Origin: Oscillospiraceae bacterium
GTDB taxonomy: Bacteria > Bacillota > Clostridia > Oscillospirales > Oscillospiraceae
DNA: 47,959 nt
Assembly (NCBI GenBank): GCA_024697625.1
Contig: JAILFJ010000170.1
Location: forward strand, 1-47,959
Direction: 5' to 3'
This document shows positions 26,189 through 33,987 of the stretch, in pieces. The notes beneath the pieces were generated by a model. That model was not told the DNA's origin. It was given only the letters and a program-made list of their open reading frames with translations, and did no database searches. The first letter of the stretch is position 1; each line of letters opens with the position of its first letter. Both the position numbers and the translations under genes were made by a program.

Positions 26189-26392
26189 ATGACCACCAAA
26201 CAGATTTCACGGATTGTTATCCTGCTCGCGGTCGTGATCTCGCTGGTCACGCTGCTGGTGAAGCTCATCCAGGGCACCGCCGGACTCGTCGGGAGTCTCT
26301 TCAACCTGATCCTCGGCATCGTCGTTGTCCTCGCGCTGGTCGCGATTGTGATCTGGATGTTCGCCTATGCGAACAAGATGCGAAAGAAATAA
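26189..26392 (+). CDS. Small two-helix membrane protein of unknown function
   Basis: The protein has 67 residues: a short basic start (MTTKQISR), hydrophobic segments at about 9-33 and 36-61, and a basic KMRKK end. No family is recognised. A very strong ribosome site (AAAAAGGAGGAAG) supports real translation. It stands alone between the pseudouridine synthase gene and the MoaE-like gene. Confidence 0.7.
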   Translation: MTTKQISRIVILLAVVISLVTLLVKLIQGTAGLVGSLFNLILGIVVVLALVAIVIWMFAYANKMRKK

Positions 26393-26421
26393 GGAAACAG
26401 GGCGGCAGCGCCCGCAGAGAA

Positions 26422-26457
26422 CCGTAAAGCGCAGCAGTCCGGTCAGTACCTTTACGG
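26422..26457. repeat. Inverted repeat in the gap after the small membrane protein gene
   Basis: CCGTAAAG (26422-26429) pairs with CTTTACGG (26450-26457). No T tract follows on either strand, so it is not a clear terminator. Its layout (CCGTAAA, then CAGTACCTTTACGG) partly resembles the segment at 27728-27786. Confidence 0.35.
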
Positions 26458-26526
26458 AAGATCCGGCAGGACAGGTCCGGCAGGTCTGAATCAAGGCTGC
26501 AAATACATAAAAAGGAGAGCTTTCCT

Positions 26527-26919
26527 ATGAAAAAACCCATTCCATCCATCGATACCTGGCTGAAAGAGGCCAAGGCCGATCCCGCCTCCCCGGAGTGCGG
26601 CATGTTCCTCGTCCACAACGGCACCGTCCGCTGCAGCGCGAAGGCGAAGGTCCGGCAGGGCGCAGAGGATACAAAGCCTGTGACCGGGATGCTGTTCTCC
26701 TATGACCCCGGGAAGCTGGAGCAGGCCATACAGGATGCCAAAGGCATGGACGGGATCTTCCATGTCCGGGTCTGGCTCAACGAGGGAGAGCTGGCCCCCG
26801 GTGACGACATCATGTTCGTCCTGATCGGCGGAGATATCCGTCCGCACGTGGTCGACGCGCTCCAGACCCTGGTCGGCAGGATCAAGAGGGAATGCGTCAC
26901 CGAGACCGAGCTCTATTGA
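26527..26919 (+). CDS. MoaE-like (molybdopterin synthase large-subunit family) protein
   Basis: The protein has 130 residues. The order SIDTWLKEAK, GMFLVHNGTVR, VTGMLFSYD, HVRVWLNEGELAPGDDIMFV, GGDIRPHVVDAL resembles a Clostridia group annotated as MoaE. In true MoaE the protein pairs with MoaD thiocarboxylate to make molybdopterin. No moaD, moaA, moaC, mogA or molybdenum transporter gene is near, so the cofactor role is uncertain. AAGGAGAG precedes the ATG. Confidence 0.6.
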   Translation: MKKPIPSIDTWLKEAKADPASPECGMFLVHNGTVRCSAKAKVRQGAEDTKPVTGMLFSYDPGKLEQAIQDAKGMDGIFHVRVWLNEGELAPGDDIMFVLIGGDIRPHVVDALQTLVGRIKRECVTETELY

Positions 26920-26974
26920 GCTTCGCCGGTCATTCCGATCCCTCTGTCCGGACAGGAGCAGGGGAGGAGAGCTC

Positions 26975-27661
26975 ATGAAACGCTCTGAGATCAACCGGGC
27001 CCTGCGGGAGCTGGAGGCCGCCTGCGAAAAGTACTGCTGCTATCTGCCGCCCTTCTGTCACTTTACGCCCGCACAGTGGCAGAGCCTCGGCCACGAGTAT
27101 GACGAGGTCCGCGACTGCATGCTGGGCTGGGACATCACCGACTACGGTCTCGGTGATTTTAACCGGGTCGGATTCTCTCTCATTACCCTCCGCAACGGCA
27201 GCCGCGCCATGCCCGAGAAGTATCCGAAGGTCTACGCCGAGAAGCTACTGTATCTGAGAGACGGGCAGTACGCACCGAACCACTTCCACTGGTACAAGAC
27301 CGAGGACATCATCAACCGCGGCGGGGGGAACGTCCTGATCCGCGTCTATAACTCTCTGCCCGACGAGGAGATCGACTACAGCTCCGACGTGACGGTCCAC
27401 ACCGACGGCAGGACCTTTACTGTGCCGGCCGGGACTCTGATCCGGCTCACACCGGGCGAGAGCATCCACGTCCAGCAGCTTCTGTATCACGACTTTTCCG
27501 TCGAGGCGGGGACCGGGGCCGTTCTTCTGGGCGAGGTCAGCCAGTGCAACGACGACAACACCGACAACCGCTTCAACCCTCCTGTCGGGCGCTTTCCCGA
27601 GATTGAGGAGGATGAGCCGCCCTACCGGCTGCTCTGTAACGAGTATCCGAAGGCGGAGTAA
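26975..27661 (+). CDS. D-lyxose/D-mannose isomerase (DUF1498 cupin)
   Basis: The protein has 228 residues and matches the D-lyxose isomerase family. MKRSEINRAL starts it, GWDITDYGLGDFNRVG is at about 51-66, and the cupin metal site has His103, His105, Glu110 and His172, matching the ligand set described for the E. coli enzyme. It interconverts D-lyxose and D-xylulose, often also D-mannose and D-fructose. GGGGAGGAGAG precedes the ATG. No sugar transporter or kinase is adjacent, so the physiological sugar is unknown. Confidence 0.88.
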   Translation: MKRSEINRALRELEAACEKYCCYLPPFCHFTPAQWQSLGHEYDEVRDCMLGWDITDYGLGDFNRVGFSLITLRNGSRAMPEKYPKVYAEKLLYLRDGQYAPNHFHWYKTEDIINRGGGNVLIRVYNSLPDEEIDYSSDVTVHTDGRTFTVPAGTLIRLTPGESIHVQQLLYHDFSVEAGTGAVLLGEVSQCNDDNTDNRFNPPVGRFPEIEEDEPPYRLLCNEYPKAE

Positions 27662-27703
27662 ACGGAGCAGACCCGGCAGCTCTCATACTGCTGACCCTTC
27701 CGT

Positions 27704-27746
27704 GTATGCCGGCAGAAGAAGCACAGGACCGTAAACCCCGGCATAC
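27704..27746 (+). terminator. First of two hairpins after the lyxose isomerase gene
   Basis: GTATGCCGG (27704-27712) pairs with CCGGCATAC (27738-27746) around a 25-base loop. No T tract follows; it lies just before a stronger terminator. Confidence 0.4.
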
Positions 27747-27750
27747 GATA

Positions 27751-27811
27751 AAACGCAGAGAACCCGGACAGGTACCTTTCACGGGACCGTCCGGATTCTC
27801 TGCGTTTATTC
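27751..27811. terminator. Bidirectional terminator between lyxose isomerase and AlaX genes
   Basis: A 19-base stem with one mismatch pairs 27751-27769 with 27789-27807. A residues flank it on the left and GTTTATTCTG on the right, so it can serve both convergent genes. With the preceding hairpin it fills most of the 238-base gap 27662-27899; no gene is seen there. Confidence 0.75.
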
Positions 27812-27899
27812 TGTACTCTGAATACTTTACTCCTGCTTCGCAGGGTTGAGGTGGCGTTTTAGATGGCGGATTCTCTGTTCAGGCGCTTTCTCTGTCGGT

Positions 27900-29087
27900 T
27901 CAGCCCTCCGTTGCCCTGAACTCCCGGAGAAAGCGCAGGATCTCCTCCCGGTCCGCGGTCGCGCTGCCCTGAATCATCTCAGGCCTTCCGCCGCCCCGGC
28001 CGCCGATGCCCGCGTTGATTGCCTTTGAGGCCTTCCGCAGATCCATGCTCCGGCTGCCGATGATGTAGCGCAGGCTTCCCTCCGCACCCGGAAAGAACAC
28101 CGCCGCCAGCCCGCCGCACTTCTCCATCAGGCGGTTGACCAGCTCCCGCACGGCGATCTCGTCCGGAATCTCCTCGAAGAGGCAGAGGTTGCCCTCCGTC
28201 TCCGGCTCCCGCTCCGCCCGGTATCCGACCAGCTCCGCGGCGAGAGCGGCGTTCTTTTCCTTCAGCCGGTCCCGTTCCTGCATCAGCCGCTGTACCGCCG
28301 TGCCGATCTCATCCCGTTTCGCGCTGAGCAGCACCGAGACCTCCGCCGCGCTCTGCTGTTTCCGGCGGTAGTCCTCCAGCGCCCACATGCCGCAGGCCAC
28401 GCTGAGCCGGACCCCGCCGCGGTGCTTCTCGGCGTTCAGAATCTTGATCACGCCGATCTCGCCGGTCCGGGACACATGCGGCGCGCAGCAGGCACAGCGG
28501 TCCACGTCCGGGATCTCGACGATGCGGACCGCGCCGCTGAGCTCCTTCTTGCTGCGGTACTCCAGCTCCGCCAGCTCCTCCGGCTCCGGAAACCAGACCT
28601 TCACCGGGAGGTCCGCCCGCACCGCCTCGTTGGCCCGGGTCTCGATCTGCTGCAGCTCCTCCGCGTCCAGCTCCCGGTCAAAGTCGATGGTCACGTCGCC
28701 CTCGCCGAGATGGAAGCCCACGTTCTCGCAGCCGTACAGCCGGTGGGCACAGCCGGAGAGAATATGCTCGCCGGAGTGGTTCTGCATGCGGCAGAGGCGC
28801 TGCTGACGGTCCAGACGTCCCTCTGCGCAGTCGCCCGGGCGCAGCGGAGCGTCGCAGATATGGAAGATCTCGCCGTCCCTCTCCCGGGCGTCCGTGACCC
28901 GGACCGTGGCTTTTGTCCCGCCGCAGACCGTCAGCGTACCGGTATCCGCGCTCTGACCGCCGCCCTCGGGGAAGAAGGCCGTCCGGTCCAGGACCACCCG
29001 CCAGTGCGCCCCGTCCTGCTCACAGCGCAGTACCTCCGCCCGGAACTCGAAAAGATGGCTGTCCTGGTAAAACAGCTTTTCCGTCAT
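27900..29087 (-). CDS. Alanyl-tRNA editing protein of the long AlaX type, with DHHA1 domain
   Basis: The 395-residue protein removes serine or glycine wrongly attached to tRNA-Ala. The N-terminal beta-barrel has FFPEGGGQ at about 39-46, the zinc site is His104/His108 in HSGEH plus Cys200/His204 in CCAPH, a coiled coil lies at about 255-295, and the C-terminal DHHA1 domain ends in GGRGGGRPEMIQGSA. It has no synthetase core. It lies 28 bases after the nucleosidase gene at the end of the serC operon. Serine-making enzymes and an editor that clears Ser-tRNA-Ala share one transcript, which makes functional sense. Confidence 0.88.
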   Translation of the reverse strand: MTEKLFYQDSHLFEFRAEVLRCEQDGAHWRVVLDRTAFFPEGGGQSADTGTLTVCGGTKATVRVTDARERDGEIFHICDAPLRPGDCAEGRLDRQQRLCRMQNHSGEHILSGCAHRLYGCENVGFHLGEGDVTIDFDRELDAEELQQIETRANEAVRADLPVKVWFPEPEELAELEYRSKKELSGAVRIVEIPDVDRCACCAPHVSRTGEIGVIKILNAEKHRGGVRLSVACGMWALEDYRRKQQSAAEVSVLLSAKRDEIGTAVQRLMQERDRLKEKNAALAAELVGYRAEREPETEGNLCLFEEIPDEIAVRELVNRLMEKCGGLAAVFFPGAEGSLRYIIGSRSMDLRKASKAINAGIGGRGGGRPEMIQGSATADREEILRFLREFRATEG

Positions 29088-29115
29088 GGTCCATCCTCTC
29101 CTTTTCCGCGGCGTC

Positions 29116-29805
29116 TCACAGGCTCCGGATGATCTGATCCGTGATCTCGAAACAGAGGGAGGCGCTCTTCTCCAGGGCCTCGTAGTACTCCTCGCCGCCG
29201 CCGGTCAGTCCGTCCGCCACCGCCTTGATCATCAGACAGGGGATCCCGCTGCGTCTGCAGGTCAGCAGGACGCCGGCGCTCTCCATCTCGCAGATCTCCG
29301 CGCCGTAGAGGCTGTGCAGGCGGGCCTTGTCCTCGGGGAGGGCCACAAATCTGTCCGCCGAAGCGCAGATCACCGGCTTCAGCTCCGGCGAGATTTCCAG
29401 AGCTCTGTTCACCAGCGCCTCATCCGCCGGAATCCAGACATCCGGATAGCCGGGATACTGTCCGGGCTTTACCGGGTCGATCCCCGAGAGGTCAAAGTCA
29501 TAGTGCACGACCTGCGTCACCACCGTGAGCTTTGTCCGGGACATCTCCTCCGTGAGTCCCCCGACGACGCCGAAGTTCACCACCAGCTCCGCCCCGTAGC
29601 GGTCCAGAAGCAGCTCCGTCGCCGCCGCGGCCGCCAGCTCTCCGATGCCGCTGTGGATGAAGCAGAGGATTCGCTCCCCGTCCTCATACACACTGACCTC
29701 AAAGCCGTTGCGTATCTCCGTCCGGTCCGGTTTTCCGTAACGGGCGAACACGCTGTCCATCTCGACCGCGACCAGGAGCCCGATGCAAAGCTTTTCCTTT
29801 TTCAC
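29116..29805 (-). CDS. 5'-methylthioadenosine/S-adenosylhomocysteine nucleosidase-like protein
   Basis: The protein has 229 residues from GTG 29805, which overlaps the serA stop (GTGA) and has GAGGGTGAGAG upstream; a much longer open frame starting inside serA was rejected. The nucleoside phosphorylase-like fold shows NFGVVGGL near 77-84, ADRF at about 150-153, the EMES motif at 173-176 and catalytic Asp198. By family it hydrolyses MTA or SAH to adenine plus a thio-ribose. Some family members are futalosine or other purine nucleosidases, so the substrate is not certain. Confidence 0.78.
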   Translation of the reverse strand: MKKEKLCIGLLVAVEMDSVFARYGKPDRTEIRNGFEVSVYEDGERILCFIHSGIGELAAAAATELLLDRYGAELVVNFGVVGGLTEEMSRTKLTVVTQVVHYDFDLSGIDPVKPGQYPGYPDVWIPADEALVNRALEISPELKPVICASADRFVALPEDKARLHSLYGAEICEMESAGVLLTCRRSGIPCLMIKAVADGLTGGGEEYYEALEKSASLCFEITDQIIRSL

Positions 29806-30965
29806 AGTACTCTCACCCTCAGCACTTCCTCCATCTCCAGGATCAGATCCGCCGTCGTCCCGTCGATCTTCTCTCCCAGGTCGACGATCGTCACCGCGTA
29901 CTCGCCGCGGTGCTTGTTGATCATGTGTTCGACGTTGATGTTCTTCGCGCTGATGAAGTCCAGGATCCTCGTGATCATCCTCGGCACGTTCCGGTGGATG
30001 ACGCAGAGCCGGCATTCGCCCAGGCGGTTCATGTAGATGTCCGGCAGATTCACGGAGTTGCGGATATTCCCGTTCAGGAGGTAGTCGTACATCTCGTTGG
30101 CCGCCATCTCGGCACAGCGGTCCTCACTCTCCGGGGTGCAGGCGCCGAGGTGCGGCATGGCGATCACGTTCGGGGCCTTCAGGATCGTCTCGTTGGGGAA
30201 GTCCGTCACGTATTTGGCCACCTTCCCGCTCCGGAGCGCCTCCGTCATGTCCGCGTCGTCCACGACCTCCGCGCGGGACTCGTTGATGATGCGCACGCCC
30301 TGCTTCATCCGCGCAAAGGCGTCCCGGTTCAGCATGCTGCGCGTGCTCTCGGTGTAGGGGACGTTGACGCTGATATAGTCGCAGCTCTGATAGAGCTCCT
30401 CCAGATTCTCCGTGTGGATGACCTTTCGGGACAGCCGCCAGGCGGCGTCCACCGAGAGGAAGGGGTCGTAGCCCAGCACCCGCATGTTGAGGTCGACCCC
30501 GGCGTTTGCCACCAGCGCGCCGACCGCACCGAGGCCGATGACGCCCAGGGTCTTGCCCAGCAGCTCCGGGCCCGCGAACTCGGCCTTTTTCTTCTCCACC
30601 AGCTCCGGGATCCGCTCTCCCTCTCCCTCGACGGACCGGACCCAGGCGATGCTGCCCAGAATATCCCGGGAGGCCAGGACCAGAGACGCGATCTCCTGCT
30701 CCTTGACCGCCTGCGCGTTCGCGCCCGGCGCGTTGAAGACGACGATGCCCTTTTCGGTGCACTTTTCCACCGGGATGTTGTTGTATCCCGCCCCGGCCCG
30801 CGCGATGGCCAGCAGGCTCTCGGGCAGCTCCGTCTCATGCAGGTCCGCGCTGCGCAGCAGGAGGCCCTCGGGATCGGCGATCTCCTCTCCGACCTCGCAG
30901 CCGTTATTCAGCAGCGCCTCCAGACCCGCAGCCGCGATCTTGTTCATCGTCCGGATCTTAAACAT
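29802..30965 (-). CDS. serA: D-3-phosphoglycerate dehydrogenase
   Basis: The enzyme oxidises 3-phosphoglycerate, the first step of serine synthesis. It has 387 residues from ATG 30965, overlapping the serC end by eight bases. The substrate domain comes first, then the NAD-binding GLGAVG at 144-149, the catalytic region NESRAEVV with Arg and Glu, and His in MPHLGACTPESED. A C-terminal ACT domain at about 315-387 suggests feedback control by serine. An in-frame TTG 12 bases upstream (30977) is a possible alternative start. Confidence 0.95.
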   Translation of the reverse strand: MFKIRTMNKIAAAGLEALLNNGCEVGEEIADPEGLLLRSADLHETELPESLLAIARAGAGYNNIPVEKCTEKGIVVFNAPGANAQAVKEQEIASLVLASRDILGSIAWVRSVEGEGERIPELVEKKKAEFAGPELLGKTLGVIGLGAVGALVANAGVDLNMRVLGYDPFLSVDAAWRLSRKVIHTENLEELYQSCDYISVNVPYTESTRSMLNRDAFARMKQGVRIINESRAEVVDDADMTEALRSGKVAKYVTDFPNETILKAPNVIAMPHLGACTPESEDRCAEMAANEMYDYLLNGNIRNSVNLPDIYMNRLGECRLCVIHRNVPRMITRILDFISAKNINVEHMINKHRGEYAVTIVDLGEKIDGTTADLILEMEEVLRVRVL

Positions 30966-32040
30966 GTTCTCTCTCAAACTCCTTTATTGTCTTTACAAGG
31001 GCCTCCACGCCCTCCATCGGCATCGCGTTGTAGATGGACGCCCGCATGCCGCCGGTCAGCTTGTGTCCCTTCAGGTTTACAAGGCCCCGGGCCGCGGCAA
31101 AGGCGACAAACTCCGCGTCCAGCGCCGTGTCTCCCGTCCGGAAGGTCACGTTCATGTCACTGCGCGAGTCTTTTTCCGCATGCAGCCGGAACAGCCGGCT
31201 CTCCTCCAGACAGTCGTACAGCAGCTTTGCCCGTGCGCGTTTGAGCTGCTCCATGCCCTCGACGCCGCCCTGTTCCTTCAGCCAGTCCAGAACCACGCCC
31301 AGCATGTAGATGCACCAGCAGGGAGGGGTATTCAGCAGCGAGTCGTTCTCAATCATCGTGCGGTAGCTCATGATCTGCGGCGTGAAGGGGAGCTCCCGTC
31401 CGGCGAGGCTCCGGTCGACGATCACGACCGTGAGGCCGGCGGGCGCCATATTCTTCTGCGCGCCGGCATAGATCAGGCCGTAGCGCTTCACGTCCACCGG
31501 CCGCGAGAGGATGTCCGAGGACATGTCGCAGACCAGCGGCGCCGGCGTCTCCGGCACATACTGCCACTCGGTCCCGTAGATGGTGTTGTTGGAGCAGTAA
31601 TAGAAGTACTTCGCCTCCGGGTCCAGGGCAAGTTCCTCCTGCTTCGGGATCCGGTGGTGGCCGCTCTCCGCCGTGCTGCAGGCGATGTGGACCCTGCCGT
31701 ACTTTTCGGCCTCCTTCGCCGCTTTGCCCGAGAAGTTCCCCGTCACCGCGTAGTCCGCCGTCCCGCCCTCCATGAGGTTCATCGGGATCGCGGCAAACTG
31801 CAGCGTCGCGCCGCCCTGCAGAAACAGGATCTCGTGGCTCTCCGGCACCTGCATCAGTGTGCGGAACTTCTGCTTCGTCTCCCCGAAGATCTCGGAAAAG
31901 GCCGGGCTCCGGTGGCTCATCTCCATGACCGACATACCGCTCCCGCGGTAGTTCATCATCTCGGCCTGGGCCCTTCTCAGGACCGCCTCCGGCAGGACGG
32001 ACGGCCCCGCCGAAAAATTATATACTCTCTCGTCTGTCAT
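30958..32040 (-). CDS. serC: Phosphoserine aminotransferase
   Basis: SerC converts 3-phosphohydroxypyruvate to phosphoserine with glutamate, the second step of serine synthesis. The 360-residue class V aminotransferase has NFSAGPSVLP near the start, QGGATLQF at 75-82 and the PLP lysine Lys196 in GAQKNMAPAG. It is the first gene of serC-serA-nucleosidase-AlaX, with GGAGAG before the ATG. No phosphoserine phosphatase (serB) is in the window. Confidence 0.97.
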   Translation of the reverse strand: MTDERVYNFSAGPSVLPEAVLRRAQAEMMNYRGSGMSVMEMSHRSPAFSEIFGETKQKFRTLMQVPESHEILFLQGGATLQFAAIPMNLMEGGTADYAVTGNFSGKAAKEAEKYGRVHIACSTAESGHHRIPKQEELALDPEAKYFYYCSNNTIYGTEWQYVPETPAPLVCDMSSDILSRPVDVKRYGLIYAGAQKNMAPAGLTVVIVDRSLAGRELPFTPQIMSYRTMIENDSLLNTPPCWCIYMLGVVLDWLKEQGGVEGMEQLKRARAKLLYDCLEESRLFRLHAEKDSRSDMNVTFRTGDTALDAEFVAFAAARGLVNLKGHKLTGGMRASIYNAMPMEGVEALVKTIKEFEREHV

Positions 32041-32099
32041 TCTTTCTCTCCGTCTGCTCTCTTTCCCTGCTTCCCTTTCTACAGAAGCATATCCGAGAG

Positions 32100-32128
32100 A
32101 TTATAACGAAACTTGCGCCCGCTGTCAA
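32100..32128 (-). promoter_or_regulatory. Perfect-consensus sigma-A promoter of the serC operon
   Basis: On the minus strand: -35 TTGACA (complement of 32123-32128), a 17-base spacer, and -10 TATAAT (complement of 32100-32105). Both hexamers are exact consensus. The leader is about 50 bases. Confidence 0.85.
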
Positions 32129-32152
32129 ATGATTTTGCGGGCTGACTCCTGG

Positions 32153-32190
32153 GATCTTTACCGGTATTCTTGACATTACGATCTTTACCG
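32153..32190 (+). promoter_or_regulatory. Direct repeats around the toxin-antitoxin promoter, candidate operators
   Basis: GATCTTTACCG occurs at 32153-32163 and again at 32180-32190. The copies start 27 bases apart: one lies upstream of the -35, the other fills the spacer up to the -10. Antitoxins of this size usually repress their own promoter, so these are good operator candidates. Confidence 0.55.
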
Positions 32191-32198
32191 TATATACT
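32170..32198 (+). promoter_or_regulatory. Sigma-A promoter of the toxin-antitoxin pair
   Basis: -35 TTGACA (32170-32175), a 17-base spacer, and -10 TATACT (32193-32198). It diverges from the serC promoter, with 41 bases between their -35 elements. Confidence 0.8.
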
Positions 32199-32233
32199 GA
32201 TCCTATACCAGAAACAACCAAGGAGGTATCTTT

Positions 32234-32503
32234 GTGGCAACAAGGGCGATGAATTTCAAAATGGAGGAGTCCGATCTTCTTGACATGAGGCAGGTTGCTG
32301 CCGTCTATCATATGTCCATGACGGAGCTGATCAGAGCCGCAATTAAGGAATACATCGGAGAGCTGAAGCGGGATCCGTATTACCGTCTTACTGCTCAGGT
32401 ACAGGATGCTTCTCCGGAAGAGACGGAAGAAATTCTGGATGCAATAGAGGATCTGAGCGACGAGGATCTGGAGATTGCGTCCATGAAGCGCTTTACGGTC
32501 TGA
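32234..32503 (+). CDS. RelB-like antitoxin with ribbon-helix-helix-type N-terminus
   Basis: The protein has 89 residues. A beta strand (RAMNFKME) followed by two helices (DLLDMRQVAAVYHMSMTELI and RAAIKEYIG) fits a ribbon-helix-helix DNA-binding fold. The acidic C-terminus (EETEEILDAIEDLSDEDLEI) is the likely toxin-binding segment. GTG start with AGGAGG seven bases upstream. The toxin gene follows after 16 bases. This stretch is poorer in G and C than its neighbours, consistent with acquisition by transfer. Confidence 0.8.
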   Translation: MATRAMNFKMEESDLLDMRQVAAVYHMSMTELIRAAIKEYIGELKRDPYYRLTAQVQDASPEETEEILDAIEDLSDEDLEIASMKRFTV

Positions 32504-32519
32504 ACGGAGCCCGGCACAG

Positions 32520-32822
32520 ATGATCAGAAAAGCAGGATTTACCTATGAAATCCGGTACGCGAAAGCAGCGGAGAAATTTTTCACGACGCATGAGGAAATC
32601 CGGGAACAGTTTGAGGAATCCATCAGGGAACTGCTTTCCGGAGAACATCCCGAGCAGGTCGACGTAAAGCGGATCAGGGGAAAGAGAAACGATTATTACC
32701 GAATCCGCCTTGGAGAGTATCGCGTCGTCTATGCTGTCATCAACGGGACGATTGTGGTCATCCATACGCTGTTGGCCGGCCCTCGCGGTGACGTGTACAA
32801 GAAGATGGGCGGGCTGAAATGA
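32520..32822 (+). CDS. RelE/ParE-superfamily toxin
   Basis: The protein has 100 residues. The core shows KRIRGKRNDYYRIRLGEYRV followed by VYAVINGTIVVIHTLLAGPR, the RelE fold order of strands with Arg/Tyr in the active region. RelE toxins cleave mRNA on the ribosome; ParE members poison gyrase. The sequence by eye fits the RelE side better, but this is not proven. It is paired with the antitoxin gene just upstream. The next gene, a cysteine desulfurase, starts 22 bases later. Confidence 0.82.
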   Translation: MIRKAGFTYEIRYAKAAEKFFTTHEEIREQFEESIRELLSGEHPEQVDVKRIRGKRNDYYRIRLGEYRVVYAVINGTIVVIHTLLAGPRGDVYKKMGGLK

Positions 32823-32844
32823 GGGAAAAGGACAGGAAAACGGT

Positions 32845-33978
32845 ATGAACATGCATTATCTTGACAATTCTGCCACCACCCGGGTCTGTCCCGAGGCAGC
32901 CCAGGCCGCGCTCTGGGCCATGACGGAGCTCTTCGGAAACCCCAGCTCCACCCATACCGCGGGCCGCGAGGCGAAAAAGCTTCTCGATGCCTCCCGCGCC
33001 TCCGTCGCCCGCGCCCTCGGCTGTGCGCCGGGTGAGCTGATCTTCACCTCCTGCGGCTCCGAGAGCGACAACTGGGCGCTCCTCGGCGGGGCGGAGGCCA
33101 TGAAGCGGAAGGGCTGCCATGTCATCAGCTCCGTTGCGGAGCACGACGCCGTGCGCAGAAGCCTCGACCTGCTGGAGGAGCGCGGCTTTGAGGTTACCCG
33201 CCTGAGGCCGGACCGGAGCGGCGCCGTCCCCGTCGACGCGGTGAAGGCCGCCCTGCGGGAGGACACGGTGCTGGTCTCCCTGATGCTGGTGAACAACGAG
33301 ACCGGCGCCGTGAACGACATCGCCGCGGTCGCGGCCGCGCTCCGGGAGACCGGCTCCGCCGCCCTGCTGCACACCGACGCCGTCCAGGCCTTCATGAAGA
33401 TCCCCTTCAGCCCGAAGAGCCTCGGCGCCGACCTCATCAGCCTCAGCGGGCACAAGATCCACGCCCCGAAGGGCATCGGCGCCCTCTACGTCCGAAAGGG
33501 TCTCCGGCTGAAGCCCATGATCGTCGGCGGGGGACAGGAGGAGGGGAGGCGGGCCGGCACCGAGGCCACCGCCCAGATCGCCGCCTTTGCCGCGGCCTGC
33601 GATGTCGCGCTCCCCGATCTGGAGCAAAACGCAGAGAGAATGGCCGCCCAGCGGGAGGCGGTCATCGAAAGGCTCCGGGCGGACATCCCTGAGCTGGAGG
33701 TACTGGGCGGTGGTGCGCCGCATATTCTGTCCGTCTCGCTGCCCGGCTACCGCAGCGAGGTTCTGATGAACTTCCTCGAGGCGCGCTCGGTCTACGTCTC
33801 CAGAAGCTCCGCCTGCAAGAAGGGCGCCAGAAGCCACGTGCTGGAGGCCATGGGTCTGGACTCCAGGATCATCGACGGCGCGCTCCGTATCGGCCTCTGC
33901 CGCTATACCACGGACGAGGATCTCGACGCGCTCTGCCTGGGTCTCCGGGACGCGCACGCACAGCTCCGCCACCGCTGA
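32845..33978 (+). CDS. Cysteine desulfurase (NifS/IscS family)
   Basis: The enzyme moves sulfur from cysteine to acceptors for Fe-S clusters, thiamine or tRNA thiolation. The 377-residue PLP protein has DNSATT at 7-12, FGNPSSTHTAGREA at about 30-43, PLP lysine Lys204 in SGHKIHAPKG and active Cys324 in SSACKKG. Related genes often precede thiI for tRNA 4-thiouridine; thiI is not here, and no iscU or nifU follows, so the acceptor is unknown. No own promoter is clear; it may be read from the toxin-antitoxin promoter. Confidence 0.93.
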   Translation: MNMHYLDNSATTRVCPEAAQAALWAMTELFGNPSSTHTAGREAKKLLDASRASVARALGCAPGELIFTSCGSESDNWALLGGAEAMKRKGCHVISSVAEHDAVRRSLDLLEERGFEVTRLRPDRSGAVPVDAVKAALREDTVLVSLMLVNNETGAVNDIAAVAAALRETGSAALLHTDAVQAFMKIPFSPKSLGADLISLSGHKIHAPKGIGALYVRKGLRLKPMIVGGGQEEGRRAGTEATAQIAAFAAACDVALPDLEQNAERMAAQREAVIERLRADIPELEVLGGGAPHILSVSLPGYRSEVLMNFLEARSVYVSRSSACKKGARSHVLEAMGLDSRIIDGALRIGLCRYTTDEDLDALCLGLRDAHAQLRHR

Positions 33979-33987
33979 TAAAAAGTA

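Noticed and set aside
29798..29806. A second DnaA box-like match (TTTTTCACA)
   Set aside because: Single copy that encodes the start of the nucleosidase gene on the other strand.
29116..30015. Longer version of the nucleosidase starting inside serA
   Set aside because: The extra 70 residues are highly charged, unlike the family, and overlap serA; the GTG at 29805 has a ribosome site and a four-base overlap with the serA stop.
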